Source: Paracoccaceae bacterium (lineage in GTDB: Bacteria > Pseudomonadota > Alphaproteobacteria > Rhodobacterales > Rhodobacteraceae). From it: a stretch of DNA of 64,000 nt. The translations under genes and the position numbers were made by a program. Shown here piece after piece: positions 57,334 to 64,000 of the stretch. The DNA lies in contig JAPORQ010000045.1 in assembly GCA_026710155.1 (NCBI GenBank), positions 1 to 64,000 of the forward strand, written 5' to 3'. Numbering within the stretch: the stretch's first letter is position 1; each line of letters starts with the position of its first letter. Below the pieces are notes generated by a model. The model had not been told where the DNA came from. It ran no database searches and saw nothing but the letters and a program-made list of their open reading frames with translations.

Positions 57334-57440
57334 TATCTGGTTCCAATCCAAAGTATCGGGATATTCCGCATGTCAAGCAACCCTTAATTCAATTATCATT
57401 AAATTGTGAGCCAGGTAGAATTTTTATCCAAGACAAGAAT

Positions 57441-57497
57441 TTGACTCAAACCTTGAATTCAATTTAAATTTGCAATTGACTCAAACCTTGAATTCAA
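57441..57497 (+). promoter_or_regulatory. Paired operator-like repeats upstream of xdhA
   Basis: A 22-bp direct repeat (57441-57462 and 57476-57497), each containing the perfect palindrome TTGAATTCAA. The pair is about 85-140 bp upstream of the xdhA start and downstream of the dnaE start on the other strand. The helical-phase spacing of 35 bp between copies suits cooperative binding of a regulator (inference). Confidence 0.6.
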
Positions 57498-57580
57498 GAT
57501 ACAAAAACAAAAACAAAAAACGAAGCAGTTACAAATCAAAATTGGCGAGTTTAATTTTTTTCCTTTAAAGAAAGGGGTTG

Positions 57581-58981
57581 ATGTCAAAAATAAATTTTTT
57601 TATAAATGGACGGCAAATTGTCGCAGAAGATCCATCCGGGACCACAACATTGCTGGAATGGCTCAGGGAAAAGGCTTTTCTCAAGGGCACAAAAGAAGGT
57701 TGCAACGAGGGTGATTGTGGCGCCTGTACGGTAATCATTGAATCAATGGAAAACAGCAAATTGATTCACTCGGCTGTCAACTCATGTATTTTGTTTCTTC
57801 ATCAATTGAAAAACAAGTCAATCCGAACGATCGAGGGTGTTTCTGACCCTGAAGGAAATTTGCACCCCGTTCAGGAAGCGATGATCAAGTTCAATGGCAA
57901 TCAATGTGGTTTCTGCACCCCGGGTATTGTCATGTCACTGGTATCCGCGCATACAAACGGTACGAAAGACCTTGATACGGTATTGGCAGGAAATCTATGT
58001 CGGTGTACCGGGTACGATTCAATCATCAACGCAGGCAAGGAATGTCTACAAAAGCCAAGGCCGGATTGGATTGGCAATATCGGGGTGGCTGCCGGGCAAG
58101 TTCCTCAAGATGCTGGAAATGGAACAATTCGCAATCCCGTCAGCCTTGATGAATTCGCCGATTGGTATGCTGAAAACCCAAAGGCAACCTTGATTGCAGG
58201 TGGAACGGATGTTGGTCTTTGGGTAACCAAAGATCTCAAATCATTACCTTCTCCCTGCTTCATTTCCAATATTCCCGACCTGAAAAAAGTTGGAATCAGT
58301 GGCAATGTCATGACCGTTGGCGCGGCAACAAGCCTGAGCAAATTTGATGATGTCATTTCAAAATACTATCCCTCCTTGAGTGTCATGATCAATCGCTTTG
58401 GTTCGGTACAAATCCGCAATGCTGCAACCGTGGGTGGAAACATTGCCAATGGTTCACCCATTGGAGATTTGCCCCCGGCACTCATTGCCCTGAAATCAAA
58501 GTTGATCCTCAGAAAAAAAGATGTCAGAAGAAAACTGCCCCTGGAAGATTTCTTTGTGGATTATGGGGTGCAGGACCGACAATCCGGTGAGTTTGTGGAA
58601 GGTGTGGAAATTCCCCTCCAGCACGAATGGTTCAGGTGTTACAAGATATCCAAGCGAAGGGACCAGGATATTTCGGCTGTTTGTGGGAGCTTTCTCATGG
58701 AACTGAATTTTCAAACGATTGAAGATGTCAGAATTGCCTTTGGTGGTTTGGCTGCGATACCAAAGAGGGCATCTGCAACCGAAGCCTTTTTGCAAGGCAA
58801 AACTCTCAACCTTGAAACAATCCATATGGCCATGGAGGTCATGGAGACAGATTTCAAGCCTATTACAGACATGAGAGCGTCAAGTGCATATCGAATGCAA
58901 GTTGCCAAAAATCTCCTTTTGAAATACTATTTCGGCAGACAACGCATGTTCGGACACCAACAATCAATCTTGACCGGATGA
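57581..58981 (+). CDS. xdhA: Xanthine dehydrogenase small subunit XdhA
   Basis: 466 residues. The N-terminal 2Fe-2S domain has CNEGDCGAC (about 40-48), the second cluster has CGFCTPG and CRCTGYDSI. The FAD domain follows: ATLIAGGTDVGLWVTK, FGSVQIRNAATVGGNIANGSPIGDLPP, and the C-terminal RMQVAKNLLLKYY. It is the electron-transfer half of a purine-oxidising enzyme. ATG 57581 is preceded by AAAGAAAGG. Confidence 0.95.
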   Translation: MSKINFFINGRQIVAEDPSGTTTLLEWLREKAFLKGTKEGCNEGDCGACTVIIESMENSKLIHSAVNSCILFLHQLKNKSIRTIEGVSDPEGNLHPVQEAMIKFNGNQCGFCTPGIVMSLVSAHTNGTKDLDTVLAGNLCRCTGYDSIINAGKECLQKPRPDWIGNIGVAAGQVPQDAGNGTIRNPVSLDEFADWYAENPKATLIAGGTDVGLWVTKDLKSLPSPCFISNIPDLKKVGISGNVMTVGAATSLSKFDDVISKYYPSLSVMINRFGSVQIRNAATVGGNIANGSPIGDLPPALIALKSKLILRKKDVRRKLPLEDFFVDYGVQDRQSGEFVEGVEIPLQHEWFRCYKISKRRDQDISAVCGSFLMELNFQTIEDVRIAFGGLAAIPKRASATEAFLQGKTLNLETIHMAMEVMETDFKPITDMRASSAYRMQVAKNLLLKYYFGRQRMFGHQQSILTG

Positions 58982-61312
58982 ATGGATATGACCGAATATA
59001 AAGCCCATTCGAATATTCATCACGATTCGGCAAGACTCCATGTCACCGGCACGGCGCAATATGTTGATGATTTGGATTCTACCGAGGGAACATTACATCT
59101 GGCTTTCGGTCTCTCAAAGATAGCCTGTGGCAAGATCAAATCCATTGGCCTTGAACCTGTCTGGCAATCCCCGGGAGTGGTTAAGGTACTGCTCTGCTTG
59201 CACCTGCCCGCAGCCAATGATGTATCACCTTCGCCTTATTTGGAACCACTGCTGGCCGAGGGCAGTGTTGAATTTATCGGGCAACCGATATTTCTTGTGA
59301 TTGCCGATACCAACATGAATGCAAGGATGGCGGCACGCAAGGCAATCATTGAAATCGATGAAATCAAGCCGCTGTTGACAATTGATGAAGCACTTGAGGC
59401 CAAGAGTTTGTTCGAGGATCCCCTTGTGTATAACAATGGTGATCCTGAAGGTGCCGTCGATGGGTCTCCCAAAATCCTCACCGGCGAGATGGAAATGGGT
59501 GGTCAGGAGCATTTCTACCTTGAGGGCCAGGTTGCCATGGCCATACCTCAGGAGAATGATGGAATGCTGGTTTATTCATCAACCCAGCACCCTTCAGAGG
59601 TACAACACAAGGTTGCAGACAGCCTCGGTGTTCCCATGAACAAGGTGAGGGTCGAAGTTCGAAGGATGGGTGGGGGTTTTGGTGGAAAGGAAAGTCAGGC
59701 AAACTCGGTCGCATGTGCCTGTGCGGTTGCAGCCAAACTTACCGGCAGACCTTGTCGTTTTCGTTATGACAGAGATGATGATTTTCTGATTACCGGCAAA
59801 CGCCATGATTGTCGAATTGCCTATCGAGTCGGTTTTGATGAAACCGGAAAAATCAATGGGGTAATCATTGATCATTTTATTCGATGTGGCTGGTCCATGG
59901 ATTTATCCCTTCCCGTTGCTGACAGGGCCATGCTCCATTCGGACAATGCCTATTTTCTGCCTTCATCGAAAATCACCTCATACCGTTTGAGAACCAATAC
60001 CCAATCGGCAACTGCCTTCAGGGGTTTTGGTGGTCCCCAGGGGATGGTGGGAATTGAAAGGATCATGGATCACATTGCCCATGAGCTGGGCATGGATCCT
60101 CTGGATGTCAGAAGAATCAATTTCTACAACCCACCCAATTCAGTTGCACTCCAAAAGACCCATTACGGCATGGAAGTTGAGGATTGCATCATCGAGGAAA
60201 TTGTTGACGAGTTGGTTGCAACTTCGGACTATCAAAACCGAAGGCAGCAAATCAACGAATGGAACGACAAAAATCCATTTCTCAAAAAGGGCATTGCATT
60301 GACACCTGTCAAATTCGGGATTTCATTTACTCTAACGCACTTAAATCAGGCTGGATCGCTTGTTCATGTGTACAGGGACGGCTCAATTCACTTGAATCAT
60401 GGCGGAACAGAGATGGGCCAGGGTCTGATGATAAAAATCGCCCAAATAGCAGCCAATACTTTTGGCCAGCCGGTTGGATCAGTCAGAATTACACCCGCTG
60501 ATACCGATAAGGTTCCCAATACATCGGCTACAGCTGCTTCCTCTGGTACAGACATCAATGGAATGGCAACCAAAATCGCCTGTACCAAGATAATCGATCG
60601 ACTTATTGGATTTCTGGCCGAGCGTCATCAATCACAACCTGATGAGGTCCGATTCGAGCAAGGTGAATTCAAGGTTCAGAATGAAACCTATGACTTCAAG
60701 GAAGTCATAGACGATGCTTACCTGAACAGGATATCGCTATCCGCAACGGGCTTCTATTCAACCCCGAAATTGCATTGGGACCGCAAAATTGGCAAGGGGC
60801 GTCCATTCTTCTACTTTGCATACGGTGCTGCCGTCTCTGAAGTCATGATTGATGTGCTTACCGGTGAAAACAAATTGCTTCGGGCTGATATAATCCATGA
60901 TGTCGGAAATTCCGTTAATCCGGCTATTGATCTCGGGCAGGTTGAAGGTGGCTTTGTTCAGGGTTATGGTTGGTTAACCACCGAGGAACTCTACTGGGAT
61001 TCCAATGGCTATTTGCGAACCCATGCACCATCTACCTACAAGATACCCGCATGCCGCGACAGACCGATGGATTTGCGCGTCAAACTTTGGGAGAAAGGTT
61101 GGAACAGGGAAGAAACCATATTCAATTCCAAGGCCGTGGGTGAACCTCCCTTGATGTTGGGAATATCGGTTTTTCTGGCCTTATCCAATGCTATAGCTTC
61201 CATCACGGAGGACTACCCATCTCTGAATGCCCCAGCAACCCCTGAGCGTATATTGAATACCCTCACCCGGAATTATCAGGTACCCTTTGACTTTCAATCT
61301 GGAAGAAATTGA
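58982..61312 (+). CDS. xdhB: Xanthine dehydrogenase molybdenum subunit XdhB
   Basis: 776 residues. Molybdopterin-binding segments GGQEHFYLEGQ, RRMGGGFGGKES, TAFRGFGGPQGM, NHGGTEMGQGL and the catalytic Glu in KAVGEPPLMLG. It begins directly after xdhA and overlaps xdhC by 26 bp. Together the subunits oxidise hypoxanthine or xanthine to urate with NAD+. The Arg and Glu residues usual for purines lie in these motifs, but other hydroxylases share them. Confidence 0.95.
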   Translation: MDMTEYKAHSNIHHDSARLHVTGTAQYVDDLDSTEGTLHLAFGLSKIACGKIKSIGLEPVWQSPGVVKVLLCLHLPAANDVSPSPYLEPLLAEGSVEFIGQPIFLVIADTNMNARMAARKAIIEIDEIKPLLTIDEALEAKSLFEDPLVYNNGDPEGAVDGSPKILTGEMEMGGQEHFYLEGQVAMAIPQENDGMLVYSSTQHPSEVQHKVADSLGVPMNKVRVEVRRMGGGFGGKESQANSVACACAVAAKLTGRPCRFRYDRDDDFLITGKRHDCRIAYRVGFDETGKINGVIIDHFIRCGWSMDLSLPVADRAMLHSDNAYFLPSSKITSYRLRTNTQSATAFRGFGGPQGMVGIERIMDHIAHELGMDPLDVRRINFYNPPNSVALQKTHYGMEVEDCIIEEIVDELVATSDYQNRRQQINEWNDKNPFLKKGIALTPVKFGISFTLTHLNQAGSLVHVYRDGSIHLNHGGTEMGQGLMIKIAQIAANTFGQPVGSVRITPADTDKVPNTSATAASSGTDINGMATKIACTKIIDRLIGFLAERHQSQPDEVRFEQGEFKVQNETYDFKEVIDDAYLNRISLSATGFYSTPKLHWDRKIGKGRPFFYFAYGAAVSEVMIDVLTGENKLLRADIIHDVGNSVNPAIDLGQVEGGFVQGYGWLTTEELYWDSNGYLRTHAPSTYKIPACRDRPMDLRVKLWEKGWNREETIFNSKAVGEPPLMLGISVFLALSNAIASITEDYPSLNAPATPERILNTLTRNYQVPFDFQSGRN

Positions 61313-62207
61313 ACAACTGGTTGCAGAACATGAAGAAATAATTCGTGTTCTGATTGTTGCCACCCAAGGTTCCACTCCACGGGATACAGGTACCAGAATG
61401 CTGGTCTGGACCAGAGGTCAGAAAGGCACCATAGGCGGGGGTGCATTGGAGTATAAAATACTCGATACCTGTCGCCAAAGATTGGCTGGGGGTAATCAAA
61501 ATCCACTCCTTATCTCCCAACCTCTTGGTCCTGGACTGGGTCAATGTTGTGGGGGTCATGTCAAATTTGTCCTTGAATACTTCAACATGGATGGAGTTAA
61601 CTCTATCAGGGTAAAAACCACCGACCAGACAATTTATGGCAGAGCCATAGAAAAGGATATTGATGGCAAGATGGTTCAAAGTTTTCCACCGGTTGAAAAT
61701 CTTCCTGTTATCAAGGATGGATGGTTGCTTGAACAGTTGGTTGCAAGCAAGGAACAACTATGGGTTTTTGGTTCAGGCCATGTAGGAACAGCCATTGTAA
61801 ATCTTTTTTCAAAACTCCCTTCCATAGAAATTAGCTGGATTGATTTTCACGAGGACCGCTTTCCTGCCGAGATACCAGCAGGTGTGAATAAAATTGTCGC
61901 TGCCGACCCGGATCAGCTCACCAAATACGCACCTCCTGAAGGGTTTTTTCTGGTTCTCACCCATTCCCATGATCTTGATTTGAAAATCATGGAGGGCTTG
62001 CTGAGGAAAGACTTTTCATATCTTGGCCTGATCGGTTCAAGGACCAAATGGTCGAGATTCAAACAGAGACTACTGGGGTTGGGTCATGCCGAAGAGGCTC
62101 TGAATAAAGTCAAATGCCCAATTGGAATGCGTGATTTGGGCAAACATCCCTGGCAAATCGCTGTTGGGGTTTCTGCTGAATTATTGGAACACCTGAATAA
62201 AAAATAG
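61287..62207 (+). CDS. xdhC: Xanthine dehydrogenase accessory protein XdhC
   Basis: 306 residues from TTG 61287. The N-terminal half has TQGSTPRDTGTRMLVW and GTIGGGALEYKIL with GQCCGGHVKFV, the CoxI/XdhC pattern; the second half is a Rossmann domain starting LWVFGSGHVGTAIVNLF. XdhC inserts the sulfurated molybdenum cofactor into XdhB. It is last in the operon; no guanine deaminase follows. Confidence 0.94.
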   Translation: MTFNLEEIEQLVAEHEEIIRVLIVATQGSTPRDTGTRMLVWTRGQKGTIGGGALEYKILDTCRQRLAGGNQNPLLISQPLGPGLGQCCGGHVKFVLEYFNMDGVNSIRVKTTDQTIYGRAIEKDIDGKMVQSFPPVENLPVIKDGWLLEQLVASKEQLWVFGSGHVGTAIVNLFSKLPSIEISWIDFHEDRFPAEIPAGVNKIVAADPDQLTKYAPPEGFFLVLTHSHDLDLKIMEGLLRKDFSYLGLIGSRTKWSRFKQRLLGLGHAEEALNKVKCPIGMRDLGKHPWQIAVGVSAELLEHLNKK

Positions 62208-62318
62208 TCAGAATATCCCTAAATTGGACCAGTGATTTACCCGAAAATGTTGATAAACCACAATGGTCAAGTGAATGTCAATCTTTAGTCACTCTGAACG
62301 AATAATTCAATTCTGAAA

Positions 62319-64000
62319 TCAGTTCTGTATTGTCAGAAGTTCAATACCCTCTGAAACCTGATCCCCAATGGAAAAGAAAATCTCCTTGACGGTCCCGGCG
62401 TGTGGTGCCCGTATCACATGTTCGGTTTTCATGGCTTCAAGAACAAGTAGTGACTCTCCTTCTGCAATCTCCTGTCCCTTGTTGACCAAAACATTCACAA
62501 TTAACCCGGGCATTGGAGAAGTTAATGTTCCTGACTGGTTGTTTGACCTCCGGGTTTCCCGGAACTCTGATATGCGCTTCAGCCTCAGTTTTTGATCAAG
62601 CATGAATACGGTAAAATCATCTTGATAACTGTATATCTCAAGTGAATATTCTTCATGATCAATTTTGCCGTGAAAATCGTGAGAACCAATCCACTCACCC
62701 TCAACACTAAATGAGAGGTTTTCTTCCCGAAGCAAAAGGATATTTCCTTGAAAGGCAAAATCCCATATCCTGTTATTGAACTGGAGTTTGATTTCTCGAC
62801 CCAATGAAGCCCCAAGCCTCCATCCGGAGTTATCAAACCATGGAGAATGGCCTTTTCCAGAAAAATCTGATTTAACCATTAAGGCATAGGCGGAAATCGC
62901 CAAAAATCGGCTGGAAACATCCTGATTTGGACACAGGTCCTCAATGTTTGTTTCGATGAATTTTGTATCAAATTCACCCGACCTGACATGGGGGTTGTTG
63001 ACGAGGGAAAGCAAGAAATCCTCGTTGGTTGCAGGACCGCCAATCTTGAGTGATCTTAATCCATTGTGGATAACTTTGAGAGCCTGTTCTCTTGAAGGGC
63101 CATAACTGATGAGCTTGGCAATCATGGGGTCGTAGTTCAGGGATACTTCATCACCCTCAACAACACCCCGATCTATCCTCAGGTTTTTATCTTCTTCGGG
63201 CAATCCCAAATGATAAAGCTTGCCGAAACTGGGGGTGAAATCGGGATTTTCCAAATACAATCTCGCTTCGATCGCATGGCCCCTGGCCTGAATTTTATTC
63301 AAATGTTCTGGCAATTGCTCATCCCTGGCCACCCGGATTTGAAGTTCCACGATATCCAAACCAGTTATGAATTCGGTTACCGGATGCTCCACCTGTATTC
63401 GGGTGTTCATTTCCAGAAACCAAAAATGGCCATCAACATCCACCAAAAATTCAAAGGTTCCCACCCCACTGTAGCCAATGACTTTGCTGCCAATTATTGC
63501 CGCTTCGAACAGTTTGTCCCTGGTTGCTTGTTGCAGACCTGGTGCAGGGGCTTCCTCAATTACCTTCTGATGCCTTCTTTGCAGGGAACATTCCCTTTCA
63601 AGCAGATGGGTGACATTGCCGTAATTATCACCGATGATCTGGACCTCGATATGACGGGCTGATTTGACATATTTTTCAATGATCAGCTTATCGTTTCCAA
63701 AAGAGGACAGGCTTTCTCTTTTGGCTGAATCAAGGGATTCGCCCATCTCGTTTTCGGATTCGACCACCCGCATCCCCCTGCCTCCACCTCCAGCAACTGC
63801 CTTGAGCATTACCGGATACCCCATCTTTTCTGCCATTTCAAGAAAAGAGGCATGACCCTGATCTTGTGGATTAAAACCCTTTATGACTGGAATTCCTGCT
63901 TCAGCCATTATGGTCTTGGCTTCGTTTTTCAGCCCCATGGCTTTTATCACTTCAGGGGATGGACCAATAAATATGATATTCTTATTGCTGCACATTTGAG
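62319..64000 (-). CDS. Acyl-CoA carboxylase biotin carboxylase/biotin carrier subunit, N-terminus beyond window
   Basis: The minus-strand frame runs to the window edge. Biotin carboxylase part: YPVMLKAVAGGGGRGMRVVES (ATP grasp), VTHLLERECSLQRRHQKVIEEAPAP, FLEMNTRIQVEHPVTEFITGLDIV. The C-terminal biotin carrier domain has the biotinylation motif LEAMKTEH (Lys biotinylated). The layout suits the alpha subunit of methylcrotonyl-, propionyl- or geranyl-CoA carboxylase; the substrate is decided by a beta subunit not in view. It is convergent with xdhC. Confidence 0.9.
   Translation of the reverse strand, partial: QMCSNKNIIFIGPSPEVIKAMGLKNEAKTIMAEAGIPVIKGFNPQDQGHASFLEMAEKMGYPVMLKAVAGGGGRGMRVVESENEMGESLDSAKRESLSSFGNDKLIIEKYVKSARHIEVQIIGDNYGNVTHLLERECSLQRRHQKVIEEAPAPGLQQATRDKLFEAAIIGSKVIGYSGVGTFEFLVDVDGHFWFLEMNTRIQVEHPVTEFITGLDIVELQIRVARDEQLPEHLNKIQARGHAIEARLYLENPDFTPSFGKLYHLGLPEEDKNLRIDRGVVEGDEVSLNYDPMIAKLISYGPSREQALKVIHNGLRSLKIGGPATNEDFLLSLVNNPHVRSGEFDTKFIETNIEDLCPNQDVSSRFLAISAYALMVKSDFSGKGHSPWFDNSGWRLGASLGREIKLQFNNRIWDFAFQGNILLLREENLSFSVEGEWIGSHDFHGKIDHEEYSLEIYSYQDDFTVFMLDQKLRLKRISEFRETRRSNNQSGTLTSPMPGLIVNVLVNKGQEIAEGESLLVLEAMKTEHVIRAPHAGTVKEIFFSIGDQVSEGIELLTIQN

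Noticed and set aside
1-64000. tRNA, rRNA or CRISPR arrays
   Set aside because: No T-arm-like GGTTCGAATCC context with a matching acceptor stem, no rRNA stretch and no regularly spaced repeat series was seen by eye; a covariance search would be needed to exclude a tRNA.

Overview
The window looks like a chromosomal segment of an alphaproteobacterium with moderately low GC. The evidence is the unbroken ruvC-ruvA-ruvB-ybgC-tolQ-tolR-tolA-tolB-pal-cpoB-tilS-ftsH block (minus strand), a DUF1489 gene, an S4 protein of alphaproteobacterial type, and a GlpSTPQV-type glycerol ABC transporter next to glpD. I place it no further than class. No rRNA, tRNA, CRISPR array or complete insertion sequence was recognised.

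Layout. 1-13.7 kb is a housekeeping core on the minus strand: a MOSC-domain protein cut by the window edge, two ftsH genes in tandem (the downstream one lacks the periplasmic part), tilS, the Tol-Pal envelope machine and the RuvABC resolvasome. 13.9-19.2 kb is an eroding accessory stretch: a cupin, a P1-family peptidase, a broken carboxymuconolactone-decarboxylase-like gene, a zinc-type oxidoreductase, a SLATT-like membrane gene interrupted by one stop codon with a 40-residue basic ORF ahead of it, a 179-bp MITE-like repeat and an IclR regulator. 19.3-27.4 kb carries a TerC-family membrane protein, a TRAP transporter (binding protein plus fused DctQ-DctM), a GMC oxidoreductase, a frameshifted class III aminotransferase and a PfkB sugar kinase. 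27.4-29.7 kb has no intact gene and is full of inverted repeats and decayed reading frames.

29.7-44.5 kb is a glycerol and phosphodiester scavenging region. A plus-strand ABC operon (binding protein, two permeases, ATPase) ends in a two-domain glycerophosphodiester phosphodiesterase. An opposing minus-strand operon encodes a glycerol-type ABC importer (glpV, glpS, glpT, glpP, glpQ, a DUF2160 membrane protein) and, after a gap, glpD. Both could feed glycerol-3-phosphate to GlpD; no glycerol kinase is seen. An amidase remnant lies between them. 44.8-46.5 kb encodes an SDR dehydrogenase and a fumarylacetoacetate-hydrolase-family enzyme, a pair typical of non-phosphorylated deoxysugar catabolism.

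46.5-57.3 kb returns to core genes (prmA, msrA, an MFS transporter, rpsD, DUF1489, hisS, dnaE), broken by a two-gene HEPN-type module lying between the DUF1489 gene and a second, decayed copy of that gene's 3' end. 57.6-62.2 kb is an xdhABC xanthine dehydrogenase operon, and the right edge cuts a biotin-dependent carboxylase alpha subunit.

Three themes recur. Several genes are broken by one or two lesions (CMD, SLATT, aminotransferase, HEPN, amidase). Each of the three importer operons has a strong stem-loop directly after the binding-protein gene. Long G tracts are frequent (9, 9, 10 and 16 G), one of them inside the TRAP binding-protein gene.
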